A stretch of DNA of 64,000 nucleotides from Stenotrophomonas sp. Ste86 (GCF_024519465.1 NZ_JALJRW010000001.1:124001-188000), one strand, 5' to 3'; positions 26,968 to 35,170 are shown, counted from the stretch's first letter. Notes: a model not told the origin generated them from the sequence alone. Made by a program: numbers and translations.

Positions 26968-27339
26968 GTGCCACATCCGTCCCCTTGCCGCATCCTGCTT
27001 GTCGAGGACAACGATGCCCTCCGCGCCAGGACCACCACGATCCTGGATGCGGACGGTTTCGATGTCGTGTCCGCCGCCAACGCCGAATCCGCGCTGGATC
27101 ACCTGACCGGCGCGACGTCGTTCGATCTGCTGTTCTCCAGCATCGGCCTGCCGGGCATGGATGGCTGGAGCCTGGCAAAGCGCGCCAGCCGGCTGTATCC
27201 GACGATGCCCATCCTGCTGATGACCACCTATGCGGGCGAAATAGACGATCGCCCGCACTTTCTGTACCCCGGCGTGAACCTGATCCGCAAACCCTTTACC
27301 GCCGAAGAAGTGCTGGGTTCGGTACGCGACCTGGCCTGA
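26968..27339 (+). CDS. Single-domain receiver protein lacking the phosphoacceptor Asp
   Basis: 123 residues from a GTG at 26968, preceded by a GAGG ribosome-binding site. One CheY-like receiver domain and no output domain. The acidic pair is present (LLVEDND), as are the Thr (LLMTTYAG) and Lys (IRKPF, K108), but the phosphorylated Asp is replaced by Ser58 in DLLFSSIGLPGMDG. It is a close paralogue of the receiver at 40852, where this position is Asp59. Probably a phosphorylation-independent or decoy receiver. Confidence 0.85.
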   Translation: MPHPSPCRILLVEDNDALRARTTTILDADGFDVVSAANAESALDHLTGATSFDLLFSSIGLPGMDGWSLAKRASRLYPTMPILLMTTYAGEIDDRPHFLYPGVNLIRKPFTAEEVLGSVRDLA

Positions 27340-27353
27340 GCCGGGCCGGATGA

Positions 27354-28340
27354 TCAGGCATTGACGTCCACTACCGTGCGGCCCTGCACGCGCCCTTCCA
27401 GAACCTGCGCGGCAATGGTCGGCACCTGCGCCAGTCCGATCACCTGGGTGGTCCGTGCAAGCTTGGCAGGATCCAGATCGGTGGCCAGACGCGCCCACGC
27501 CTGCCGGCGTGCCGCCAGCGGTGCGTTGACCGAATCGATGCCCGCCAGCGTCACGTTGCGCAGGATGAAGGGCAGCACCGAGCCCGGCAGGTCGGCCCCC
27601 TGCGCCAACCCGAACGCGGCGACCACACCGCGATAGCGGATCTGCGCCAGCACGTTGGCCAGGGTGTGGCTACCGACCGCGTCGATGGCCCCGGCCCAGC
27701 GCTCCTTGGCAATCGGTGCTCCCGGCGCGGACAGCGTGTGGCGGTCGACGATCTCGGCCGCGCCCAGTTCCTTGAGATACGCCGATTCTTCCAGGCGGCC
27801 GGTGGACGCCACCACGCGGTAGCCCAACCCCGACAGCAGTGCGATGGCGATGGAGCCCGCGCCGCCGTTGGCGCCGGTCACCAGGATGTCGCCGCTGTCC
27901 GGGGTGACCCCGCCATGCTCCAGGGCCAGTACCGACAGCATCGCCGTGTAGCCAGCGGTGCCGATCGCCATCGCATCGCGGGCGCTGAAGGCGTCGGGCA
28001 CTTTCACCAGCCACTCGCCGGGCACCCTCGCCTTCTGCGCATAACCGCCATGGTGGGTCTGGCTCAAGCCATAGCCGTTGACCAGCACACGATCGCCGGG
28101 CGCGATACCGGGGTAGTTCGAGGTCTCGACCACGCCGGCCAGATCGATGCCCGGGATCAACGGGAAGCTGCGGATCACCGGCGAGCGGCCCGACAACGCC
28201 AGCGCGTCCTTGTAGTTGACCGTGGAGTACGCCACGGCCACGGTAACGTCGCCGGGCATGAGGTCGTGCTCTTCCAGGGCCACGATGTCAGTGGCAATCG
28301 TGTCGCCGGTTTTGCGGGCAAGCAGGGCATTGAACGTCAT
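27354..28340 (-). CDS. acuI: Acrylyl-CoA reductase/quinone oxidoreductase, YhdH/AcuI family
   Basis: 328 residues. MDR superfamily with the AcuI signatures STVNYKDALALSG, FPLIPGIDLAGVV, GTAGYTAMLSVLALE and VTGANGGAGSIAIALL (NADPH site) and the closing FILRNVTLAGIDSVN. AcuI reduces acrylyl-CoA to propionyl-CoA and detoxifies acrylate-type electrophiles in the cytosol. It is divergent from the NemR-like TetR gene, and the TAGAC/GTCTA operator lies between them, so induction by reactive electrophiles is likely. Confidence 0.9.
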   Translation of the reverse strand: MTFNALLARKTGDTIATDIVALEEHDLMPGDVTVAVAYSTVNYKDALALSGRSPVIRSFPLIPGIDLAGVVETSNYPGIAPGDRVLVNGYGLSQTHHGGYAQKARVPGEWLVKVPDAFSARDAMAIGTAGYTAMLSVLALEHGGVTPDSGDILVTGANGGAGSIAIALLSGLGYRVVASTGRLEESAYLKELGAAEIVDRHTLSAPGAPIAKERWAGAIDAVGSHTLANVLAQIRYRGVVAAFGLAQGADLPGSVLPFILRNVTLAGIDSVNAPLAARRQAWARLATDLDPAKLARTTQVIGLAQVPTIAAQVLEGRVQGRTVVDVNA

Positions 28341-28417
28341 GGCGGTCTCCGGGGGCGTGCTTCCACTGTGCGGTGAAATCGCCCAGGCATCCAGTCGAAG
28401 GCCGCTTCAAGAATTAC

Positions 28418-28432
28418 TAGACGACCGGTCTA
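28418..28432. promoter_or_regulatory. NemR-like operator 1 (acuI/tetR divergent region)
   Basis: Inverted repeat TAGAC-GACCG-GTCTA, preceded by TTAC. It lies 21 bp before the TetR-family start and about 80 bp before acuI. The identical word, including the TTAC flank, recurs at 29118. TAGAC...GTCTA is the form of the known E. coli NemR box. Confidence 0.85.
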
Positions 28433-28453
28433 ATGGAGAGTACAGTCCATCCC

Positions 28454-29059
28454 ATGAGCCCTGCACCCGCCATCGACAGCACCGACGTCCGCGACAAGAT
28501 CCTGGCCACCGGCCAGCGGATCATGGGCGGCAAAGGGTTTTCCGCTGTCGGGTTGAACGAGGTGCTGACTGCGGCCGGCGTGCCGAAGGGCTCGTTCTAT
28601 CACTACTTCGGGTCCAAGGACGCCTTTGGGGAAGCCCTGCTCGAGGAGTACTTCGGCGGTTACCTGGCCGACATGGACCGCATCTTCCGCCAGACCGGCC
28701 AGACCGGTGCGCAACGGCTGGATGCGTATTTCCAGGCGTGGCGGGACAACCAATCCTTCGAAGACTGCCAAGGCAAGTGCCTGGCGGTGAAGCTGGGTGC
28801 CGAGGTTGCCGACCTGTCCGAGAGCATGCGGGCGTCACTCAAACGCGGCACTGCCGCGATCATCGAACGGATGGCGCATGCGATCACCGCCGGCGTAGCC
28901 GACGGTTCGCTGGCGCCCGACGACCCGGCCGATGGCGTGGCGCAGAGCCTGTATCAGCTCTGGCTGGGTGCCAGCCTGATGGTCAAGATCGTCCGCCACA
29001 CCCAGCCGTTCGACGACGCAGCGCGCACCACCCGCAGGATTCTCCACCCCTCCCATTGA
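28454..29059 (+). CDS. nemR: TetR-family electrophile-sensing regulator, NemR-like
   Basis: 201 residues. N-terminal TetR helix-turn-helix (GFSAVGLNEVLTAAGVPKGS, FYHYFGSKDAFGEALLEEY) and a ligand domain matching E. coli NemR. The redox Cys106 of NemR aligns with Cys109 in GKCLAVKLGAEV, and the Lys partner (NemR Lys175) aligns with the Lys in LGASLMVKIVRH. NemR is inactivated by hypochlorite and reactive carbonyls, derepressing its targets. Two identical operators are present, at its own promoter (shared with acuI) and before the DJ-1-family gene downstream. Assignment from remembered family sequence. Confidence 0.87.
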   Translation: MSPAPAIDSTDVRDKILATGQRIMGGKGFSAVGLNEVLTAAGVPKGSFYHYFGSKDAFGEALLEEYFGGYLADMDRIFRQTGQTGAQRLDAYFQAWRDNQSFEDCQGKCLAVKLGAEVADLSESMRASLKRGTAAIIERMAHAITAGVADGSLAPDDPADGVAQSLYQLWLGASLMVKIVRHTQPFDDAARTTRRILHPSH

Positions 29060-29117
29060 CGGGAAGGCCACGCAGCAGGCGCTTCATCGGCGACCTGCTT
29101 TTTTCACACCCGTTTAC

Positions 29118-29132
29118 TAGACGACCGGTCTA
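29118..29132. promoter_or_regulatory. NemR-like operator 2 (before DJ-1-family gene)
   Basis: Same word as operator 1 (TAGAC-GACCG-GTCTA with TTAC before it), 41 bp upstream of the DJ-1-family ATG. Finding two exact copies within 700 bp around one TetR gene strongly suggests a single regulon. Confidence 0.85.
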
Positions 29133-29173
29133 CTGTTCTCCCCATCCCGCATCGCCCCCCAAGGAGCACCATC

Positions 29174-29866
29174 ATGAAAGTCCTCATCGTTCTTACCTCC
29201 CACGACCAACTCGGCAACACCGGCCGCAAGACCGGCTTCTGGCTCGAAGAGCTCGCCGCGCCCTACTACACCTTCAAGGACGCCGGTGCCGAAATCGTGC
29301 TGGCCTCACCCAAGGGCGGTCAACCGCCGCTCGACCCCAAGAGCAACGAACCCGATTTCCAGACCGAGCTGACCCGTCGCTTTGAGGCCGATGCCGATGC
29401 CAATGCGCAACTGGCCAACACCGTCCGCCTGGACAGCATCAACCAGGCCGACTTCGACACCGTGTTCTATCCCGGCGGCCATGGCCCGCTCTGGGACCTG
29501 GCCGAAGACACCCACTCCATCGCGCTGATCGAATCGTTCATCGCCGCTGGCAAGCCGGTCGCCCTGGTCTGCCACGCCCCGGGCGTGCTGCGTCACGTCA
29601 AGGCCGCCGATGGCACGCCGCTCGTTGACGGCAAGAAGGTCACCGGCTTCACCAACACCGAAGAAGAAGGCGTCGGTCTTACCAAGGTGGTGCCGTTCCT
29701 GGTCGAGGACACGCTCAAGGCGCTCGGCGGCGACTACTCCAAGGGGCCGGACTGGGGCTCGTATGTGGTGCGCGATGGCCTGCTGATCACCGGGCAGAAC
29801 CCGGGATCGTCGTCGGAGACGGCGGCGGTGCTGATGCAGCAGGTGGGTGCTGAAGCGAAGCGCTGA
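29174..29866 (+). CDS. DJ-1/PfpI-family protein (glyoxalase III/deglycase-like)
   Basis: 230 residues, class I glutamine-amidotransferase-like fold. The nucleophile elbow LVCHAPG gives Cys133-His134, and the assisting Glu is in FWLEELAAPYY (about residue 25). YPGGHGPLWDL is the oxyanion loop. This group includes HchA-like proteins that turn over methylglyoxal without glutathione. Good AAGGAG ribosome site. Preceded by the second NemR-like operator, so a role in reactive-carbonyl defence is consistent. Confidence 0.9.
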   Translation: MKVLIVLTSHDQLGNTGRKTGFWLEELAAPYYTFKDAGAEIVLASPKGGQPPLDPKSNEPDFQTELTRRFEADADANAQLANTVRLDSINQADFDTVFYPGGHGPLWDLAEDTHSIALIESFIAAGKPVALVCHAPGVLRHVKAADGTPLVDGKKVTGFTNTEEEGVGLTKVVPFLVEDTLKALGGDYSKGPDWGSYVVRDGLLITGQNPGSSSETAAVLMQQVGAEAKR

Positions 29867-29876
29867 GGCGATTGGG

Positions 29877-29900
29877 CCGGTGCCGCGTGTGCGGCACCGG
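29877..29900 (+). terminator. Hairpin after DJ-1-family gene
   Basis: Perfect 10-bp arms CCGGTGCCGC (29877-29886) and GCGGCACCGG (29891-29900) with a GTGT loop, beginning ten bases after the stop codon. There is no U-tract, so it is a terminator-like or mRNA-protecting hairpin. Confidence 0.6.
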
Positions 29901-30011
29901 ACACCTGGACTGGGAGCGGCACCGACTGCTCACAGTGCTACGCCCGCGTTCGAACGGCCTGCGCCACCCCGCTGCAGCGGACCTCAAGGTCGGCTCGGCG
30001 ACGAACGTCGC

Positions 30012-30518
30012 TCAACGGCCCGGCGCCTGCTTGCCCGTCTCATGTTCCTGCGCTTCCAGCGCACTGGCAAACCGGTCCATCAAACGCACCAGGTCCGCCA
30101 CCTCCTGCGGCGCCCACGACTGGAAGATATGCCGTCCGATCCGCTCACGCGCCGCGTCCAGGCGATCGGTCATTTCCTTGCCCTTTGGTGCAATGGTCGC
30201 CTCACGGATGCGGCGATCCTGCGGATTGCCGCGGCGGGTGACCAGTTCCATCGCCGCCAGCTTGGCGACCTGTCGGCTGATGGTCGTGTAATCGCGGCCG
30301 AGGCGATCAGCCAGGTCCACCACCCCGATGGGCCCCACCCGCTCGATCATCACCAGCAGCCGGAACAGGGCCTGGTCCAGCTTCACTCCCGCCTCCTGGA
30401 GCAGGCGCTCGTCGTTGCGCGGGCGGTTCATGACGCTGGCAATGCCGACCATGGCGAGGTGAAGCGCCTTCAGGTCCGGCAAAATATGTGTATCTTGCAC
30501 CTTGTTTTTCGACGGCAT
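30012..30518 (-). CDS. MarR-family transcriptional regulator
   Basis: 168 residues. The MarR winged helix is visible: GPIGVVDLADRLGRDYTTIS, RQVAKLAAMELVTRRGNPQD, RRIREATIAPKGKEM (wing and following helix). Divergent from the FAD-dependent monooxygenase at 30567 with only 48 bp between starts, where an imperfect GTG...CAC palindrome lies, so the monooxygenase is its probable target. Ligand likely an aromatic compound handled by that enzyme. Confidence 0.9.
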   Translation of the reverse strand: MPSKNKVQDTHILPDLKALHLAMVGIASVMNRPRNDERLLQEAGVKLDQALFRLLVMIERVGPIGVVDLADRLGRDYTTISRQVAKLAAMELVTRRGNPQDRRIREATIAPKGKEMTDRLDAARERIGRHIFQSWAPQEVADLVRLMDRFASALEAQEHETGKQAPGR

Positions 30519-30536
30519 AGCATCCCCTCCAAGTAA

Positions 30537-30549
30537 GTGCATATTACAC
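30537..30549. promoter_or_regulatory. Candidate MarR operator
   Basis: GTGCATATTACAC, an imperfect AT-rich palindrome in the 48-bp divergent region. The related word TATGTGTA occurs again on the same side within the regulator's early coding region. Small MarR operators usually have this size and AT content. Confidence 0.45.
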
Positions 30550-30566
30550 ATACCTGGAGAGAGACG

Positions 30567-32051
30567 ATGGGCAACACCCTTGAAGTAGTGATCTGCGGCG
30601 CCGGTGCCGCCGGCCTGACCTTGGCCATCGAACTGGCCCGCCGCGGGGTGGCGTTCCGGCTGCTGGAGCAGCGCGAGCAGCCCTTCCATGGCTCGCGCGG
30701 CAAGGGCATCCAGCCGCGCAGCCAGGAGATCTTCGAAGACATGGGCATCATCGACCGGCTGTTCGCCGCAGGCGGGCCCTACCCCGTGTCGCGCAGCCAC
30801 CATGCCGATGGCAGCAGCACCGATGCCCTCGTGCTGGAGGCGTCGCCGGCCACCCCGGCCGAGCCTTATCGGCAGCCGCTGATGGTGCCGCAGTTCCTGA
30901 CCGAAGCGGTGATGCGCGACCGCCTGGCAGAACTGGAGCATCACGTCGAATTTGGCCACGCGGTAGTGGGATTCGAGCAGGACGGTGATGGCGTCAGCGT
31001 CCACCTTGCTACGCCGTCGGGCGAGCAGACCGTTCGCGCCCGGTATCTGATCGGTGCCGACGGCGGACGCAGCTTCGTACGCCAGGCGTTGGATATTGGA
31101 TTCCCCGGCAAGACCCTCGGGGTGCGCGCGGTGGTGGCCGACATCGTGCTGCAGGGGCTGCCGCGCGATGCGTGGCACACGTTCAACGAGGACGACATGG
31201 CGCGCCGCATTTCGTTGTGTCCGCTGATGGGAACCGCCCTGTTCCAACTGCAGGCTTCGGTGCCGCTCGACGGAGAGGTGGATCTGTCGGTGAACGGGCT
31301 GGCGGCGATGGTGCGCGAGCGGACCGGTCGCACCGACCTCGTCGTTGAAGACGTCTCGTGGGCGTCGGCCTACCGGATGCACGCGCGGCTTGCCGAACGC
31401 TACCGCATCGGCCGCGTGTTCCTGGTCGGCGACGCTGCCCACACGCACCCTCCGACCGGCGGCCAAGGCCTCAATACCAGCGCGCAGGATGCGTACAACC
31501 TTGGCTGGAAGCTGGCATCGGTGCTGCAGGGCGCGCCGGCGGCGTTGCTGGACACCTACGAGGAAGAGCGCCGCCCCATTGCAGCGTCCATGCTGGGTTT
31601 GGCCACCCGCCTGCTGGATGACGCCCAGCGCGGCGACAACCGGCGCGGGCGGGAGGTGCAGCAGCTGGACCTCGGGTATCGGGCGTCGTCTCTATCGCTC
31701 GCGGGCGCGTTTCGCACGGGATGCATCACGCCAGGCGACCGCGCCCCGGATGCGCCGTTGCTGGGTGCTGGTGGCCAGCCCGTGCGGCTGTTCGAGGTGT
31801 TGCGCGGCACGCACTGGACGCTGCTGGGTTACGCGACCGATCGCGCCATCGCACCGCTGCGTAGCGGCTTGCAGGTGCACGTCTTCGGCGCTGCGGGCGA
31901 TCTGCGCGATATGGATCGACACGTTGAAGATGCCTACGGAATGGCGCCTGGCGAGTGGGTGCTGATCAGGCCCGATGGCTATGTGGCTGCGGTGGTCGAT
32001 GCGAACAGTATCGACCGCCTTGCCAACCATCTTGACGCGTATTCGCCTTGA
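30567..32051 (+). CDS. FAD-dependent monooxygenase (aromatic hydroxylase group A)
   Basis: 494 residues. FAD-binding motifs are complete: VVICGAGAAGLTLAIELARR (GxGxxG), the DG motif in RYLIGADGGRSFVRQ and the GD motif in GRVFLVGDAAHTHPPTGGQGLN. A C-terminal thioredoxin-like domain (about 400-494) is typical of PheA/TfdB- and MhpA-type enzymes, but no ring-cleavage partners are adjacent, so a tailoring or antibiotic-inactivating role is as likely as catabolism. Start at 30567 follows a CTGGAGAGAG ribosome site. Divergent MarR regulator. Confidence 0.9.
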   Translation: MGNTLEVVICGAGAAGLTLAIELARRGVAFRLLEQREQPFHGSRGKGIQPRSQEIFEDMGIIDRLFAAGGPYPVSRSHHADGSSTDALVLEASPATPAEPYRQPLMVPQFLTEAVMRDRLAELEHHVEFGHAVVGFEQDGDGVSVHLATPSGEQTVRARYLIGADGGRSFVRQALDIGFPGKTLGVRAVVADIVLQGLPRDAWHTFNEDDMARRISLCPLMGTALFQLQASVPLDGEVDLSVNGLAAMVRERTGRTDLVVEDVSWASAYRMHARLAERYRIGRVFLVGDAAHTHPPTGGQGLNTSAQDAYNLGWKLASVLQGAPAALLDTYEEERRPIAASMLGLATRLLDDAQRGDNRRGREVQQLDLGYRASSLSLAGAFRTGCITPGDRAPDAPLLGAGGQPVRLFEVLRGTHWTLLGYATDRAIAPLRSGLQVHVFGAAGDLRDMDRHVEDAYGMAPGEWVLIRPDGYVAAVVDANSIDRLANHLDAYSP

Positions 32052-32081
32052 GGTCCGCTATCGGCCACCTGCTGCAGCGCC

Positions 32082-32315
32082 TCAGGCTGGGCACCGGTCG
32101 CCAGCACTGCAGTACGGCACCTCATCGTCATGCAGAATCTGGCTGGCGTAGACCATTGACGTTTGGCGGCAACGGAACACGGACATCCTGATCTCCGTTG
32201 CGTGACACCCACGGTACGGCGCGCCGATGGCGATCAATAGCGGGTGTTGGTTGCCGAGCGCCTGGAGCACGTCCAGGGGCGATGGATGAGCCCCGTCCCC
32301 CTGCTCACGCGGCAT
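32082..32315 (-). CDS. Possible small protein, unrecognised
   Basis: 77 codons from an ATG at 32315, ending at 32082, in an otherwise gene-free stretch between the monooxygenase and a lipoprotein gene. Third codon positions are GC-rich, which supports coding, but this is weak in a GC-rich genome. The product has several Cys (GCHATE, FRCRQT, PYCSAGDRC) and no signal peptide. Only a poor ribosome-binding site is visible. Its start lies inside a strong palindrome. Confidence 0.35.
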   Translation of the reverse strand: MPREQGDGAHPSPLDVLQALGNQHPLLIAIGAPYRGCHATEIRMSVFRCRQTSMVYASQILHDDEVPYCSAGDRCPA

Positions 32316-32339
32316 TAACCCGTCGCGCCCGTTAATGCC
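32311..32339. promoter_or_regulatory. Long palindrome before lipoprotein gene
   Basis: Perfect 9-bp arms GGCATTAAC (32311-32319) and GTTAATGCC (32331-32339) separated by 11 bp. It lies 43 bp before the start of the lipoprotein gene at 32382. The spacing of two helical turns between half-site starts fits a dimeric repressor operator; a terminator is less likely since the arms are AT-containing and no T-run follows. Confidence 0.55.
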
Positions 32340-32381
32340 GCCGTGGCCAGCCCCGCCATGACCCAATCCACCGAGATCGCC

Positions 32382-32663
32382 ATGGATACCAACGCACTCC
32401 GCGGTGTCGCGCTGCTTTGCAGCGCCGTGATGTTCACTGGATGCGGTACTGCCCAGATCAAGGGCTGGAGCAAGCCCGGCGCGAGCGAGTCGCAGAAGCA
32501 GCACGATCTGGCCGAGTGCGACTACGACGCCTCCAAGGCCACGACCGGCGATGGGCGAGCGCCCAAAAGCACGGGAGACGCGGTCGGAGACGGTGTCGTG
32601 CGCGGGATGGAGAAATCGGACCTGATCAAGAAATGCATGCGCATCCGAGGCTACAGCGGCTGA
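32382..32663 (+). CDS. Small lipoprotein, hypothetical
   Basis: 93 residues from 32382. The N-terminal hydrophobic stretch ends in FTGC, a lipobox, so the protein is probably a lipid-anchored envelope protein. The mature part is hydrophilic, with two Cys (AECDYDASK and IKKCMRIRGYSG) that may form a disulfide. The closing cysteine and RGY are typical of small Gram-negative lipoproteins of unknown function. Followed 37 bp later by an LprI-like gene. Confidence 0.7.
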   Translation: MDTNALRGVALLCSAVMFTGCGTAQIKGWSKPGASESQKQHDLAECDYDASKATTGDGRAPKSTGDAVGDGVVRGMEKSDLIKKCMRIRGYSG

Positions 32664-32700
32664 GATGTCCCTCTGTTCTATCTGGCCTGGAGCGACGCCA

Positions 32701-33174
32701 ATGAAACGTCCTGCGATGCTTTTCACTCTTGCGTTTTCCCTCTGCCTGGCGGCATCGGCGCCCGCCCAGGGAAAAAGGCCCTCCACGCCAGCCGCACCCG
32801 CGCGCACCTCCGATGGCATGGCCTGCGACAGCCCCAATCAATCCCAGGCCGGACTCAACCAATGCGCCAGCCTCACCGCGCACTCGGCCGATGCCGAACT
32901 CAACCGCGTTTACGCGAAGGTGTTGGCCGCCAATGCCCAGGACAAGGTGTTCCTGGACAAACTGAAGGCATCGCAGCGCGCCTGGATCGTCTTCCGTGAT
33001 GCGCAGATCGCAGCGCGGTATCCGAGTCCGGCCGACTATGGCAGCGTGCTGCCGATGTGCCAGAGCGGCGAGTATGAGCAGCTCACGCGCGACCGGATCA
33101 AACAACTGCAGGCATGGATTACCGGTGTCGAAGAAGGCGACGTCTGTGCCGGCTCCTATCCGATGAGCCAGTAG
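32701..33174 (+). CDS. LprI/DUF1311-like exported protein
   Basis: 157 residues with a signal peptide (first about 23). The conserved DUF1311 pattern is present: MACDSPNQSQAGLNQCASLT, a helix with ADAELNRVYAKVLA, LKASQRAWIVFRDAQ and a C-terminal Cys (GDVCAGS). Family members include the mycobacterial lysozyme inhibitor LprI, so a periplasmic lysozyme-inhibitor or general envelope role is possible. Start at 32701 ATG is the one that gives the signal peptide. Confidence 0.85.
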   Translation: MKRPAMLFTLAFSLCLAASAPAQGKRPSTPAAPARTSDGMACDSPNQSQAGLNQCASLTAHSADAELNRVYAKVLAANAQDKVFLDKLKASQRAWIVFRDAQIAARYPSPADYGSVLPMCQSGEYEQLTRDRIKQLQAWITGVEEGDVCAGSYPMSQ

Positions 33175-33178
33175 CCCA

Positions 33179-35170
33179 CTACCGCCCGCGTCCATCCACA
33201 TAGGGCCGCGACTGCAGCATCAGCACCTCATCGCCGACCACGGCCCACTCGATATCCTGGTCCACACCGCCCAGCGCCTGCTTGGTAGCGGCCCCGACGT
33301 TGGCCAACCGCACGATCAGCGCATCGGTCAGCACCTGGCGTGAGCCGGTGATGGGAACTTCGCGGACGCCGCCGCCCGCCTTGGCCACCAGCTGGGTATC
33401 TTCGGCCGACCGGCTCAATACCTGCACCGCCTTGGACCAGTTCGAATACATCACTTGTTCGGCTTGGCGCTTGCCCTCCACCACGCGGATTCCCAGCCCG
33501 CGCTTGGCCGAAATGTAGGTGATGTGGCGGCGGGCGGCGTCGAAGGGATCGCGGGTGATCATCACTCCGGAACTGTCCGAAGGCGCAGCACGCTGAACCA
33601 GCACCGCCATGGCCACCGCGTCCTGTCGCAGCCCCGCCGCCGCGCGCGCTTCATAGGCCTCGAAGTTGTAGACCGATGCCCAGACCGTCTGCACCGCCTT
33701 GGCCAGGGCATCGGCACGCGTCACGTTGGGGACGGTGGTGTACAGGCCGGCGCCACTGAAGCCGGGCAGATCCTCGGAATTGGACGAGCTGCGTACAAAC
33801 ACCGCGGCCGCCTTCAGTTGCCCCTGCCATTGCGTGTCCAGGGCCCGGACGAACGCCGGATCGGGCTTGGCATTGCTGATCTCCGCACGCAGCGCCGCCA
33901 GCGCATCGCGGCGGATGTCCGGGTCGGCACTGAAGCCCGGGCGACGCTGCAGCTGCTGTAGTCGCTCGGCCATCTGCAGCCGTTTCATCATCGCCTGATA
34001 GTGCGAGAACGGAATGCAGAAGCCATCGGGTACGCGCGCCGCCGGGGGCAGCGCCGTCTTCAGTGTGCCCAGGTTGGCAGCCTTCACCCCGCAGTGGCTG
34101 CTGTCACGCGCACGCAGCGACGCCAAGGGCTTGAGCGCGACCACGCTCAGGTCCGGGCGTGGCAGGTTGCGCGCCGCCGGGCGCGCCGCAGGGGCCGAGG
34201 GCGCCCTTGCCGGCCGCGTCAGTGGTGTTACCCGGTAGTCGTTGTTGCTGACCTCCAGCGCCACCCAGCGTCCGTCATATTGGCGCAGCGCCTGCTGCGC
34301 GTCGCGCACATATACGTTGGGGATGCCCCAGCCCTTGGCCAGCAGGTTGACGTGGGACAGCAGCGTGGACGGGCGCTGGGTCACCAGCCCTGCTACCGGC
34401 GTCAATGCGATGGGCACCTCGTCCAGTACCGGGATGTCCTGCGGCGCCAGCGTGCGCAGCTGCGCCTCCGTGCGCACGATCCGCAGCCGGCCCTCGGCGC
34501 GGCCGGTGTTCAACGGCAGGAAACGCTGCTCACGCAACAACGCTTCCTGGCTGACGTAGGCCAGCCCCATGCCGCTGGCCAGCTGCTCGTGCTGGGTGGA
34601 GTTGGTCTTGAAGCGGATGGGCTCGCCGAACGAGGCCCGCAGCACCGTGTCGGTCTGCCGCAGCAGGGACGCGGTGAGCCTGTCACCCTCCCAGAACTCG
34701 TAGGTGTAGCCCGGCAGGTCCTTCTGCCAGCTCAACGTGCCGAACAGAAAGCGTCGCTGCGGATCACGGTACTGCGCGTTGAGGGTTGCCTTGTCCAACG
34801 AACGCAGCAGTCCCTGGCGACGCACGAACTGCTCGTGCAGCGCGAAGCGGGGCGTATTGATGTAGTAGATGCGTGCCGCATTCTGCCGGTCGATCACGAA
34901 GATCAGATGCGGCATCTCCAGCGCCGTACCGGCGTTGTAGACACGGGCCAGCTGCATGAACTGCGCGCGGGTGTCGATGCGCGCGAGGGAGTCCGGCCCG
35001 GTCGTCGGCTGCACAGACGCGCTATCGCTGCCCGGGCGGTATTCGTACGGCGAGGGTTTGCGGGCGGTCTGCGCGAGCGCAGGCAGGCTGCCGCACAGCA
35101 GCAGGGTGAGCGTGGAGAGCAACGCCCACAGGTGCTGTCGCCAGGCAGGATGGGAACGGGCTCGATCCAT
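33179..35170 (-). CDS. Exported glucan-water-dikinase-like PEP/pyruvate-binding protein
   Basis: 663 residues from 35170. Signal peptide at about residues 12-34 (LWALLSTLTLLLCGSLPALA). Residues 250-305 look like the swivelling phosphohistidine domain (LLSHVNLLAKGWGIPNVYV, His273), and 355-663 like the ATP-grasp domain (VRSSSNSEDLPGFSGAGLY near 459, VWASVYNFEAYEARAAAGL, MAVLVQRA, ending in VDQDIEWAVVGDEVLMLQSR). Phosphohistidine before nucleotide domain is the order of plant glucan water dikinase, the reverse of PEP synthase. Export with an ATP-dependent fold is odd; the substrate or even activity is unknown. Confidence 0.8.
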   Translation of the reverse strand: MDRARSHPAWRQHLWALLSTLTLLLCGSLPALAQTARKPSPYEYRPGSDSASVQPTTGPDSLARIDTRAQFMQLARVYNAGTALEMPHLIFVIDRQNAARIYYINTPRFALHEQFVRRQGLLRSLDKATLNAQYRDPQRRFLFGTLSWQKDLPGYTYEFWEGDRLTASLLRQTDTVLRASFGEPIRFKTNSTQHEQLASGMGLAYVSQEALLREQRFLPLNTGRAEGRLRIVRTEAQLRTLAPQDIPVLDEVPIALTPVAGLVTQRPSTLLSHVNLLAKGWGIPNVYVRDAQQALRQYDGRWVALEVSNNDYRVTPLTRPARAPSAPAARPAARNLPRPDLSVVALKPLASLRARDSSHCGVKAANLGTLKTALPPAARVPDGFCIPFSHYQAMMKRLQMAERLQQLQRRPGFSADPDIRRDALAALRAEISNAKPDPAFVRALDTQWQGQLKAAAVFVRSSSNSEDLPGFSGAGLYTTVPNVTRADALAKAVQTVWASVYNFEAYEARAAAGLRQDAVAMAVLVQRAAPSDSSGVMITRDPFDAARRHITYISAKRGLGIRVVEGKRQAEQVMYSNWSKAVQVLSRSAEDTQLVAKAGGGVREVPITGSRQVLTDALIVRLANVGAATKQALGGVDQDIEWAVVGDEVLMLQSRPYVDGRGR

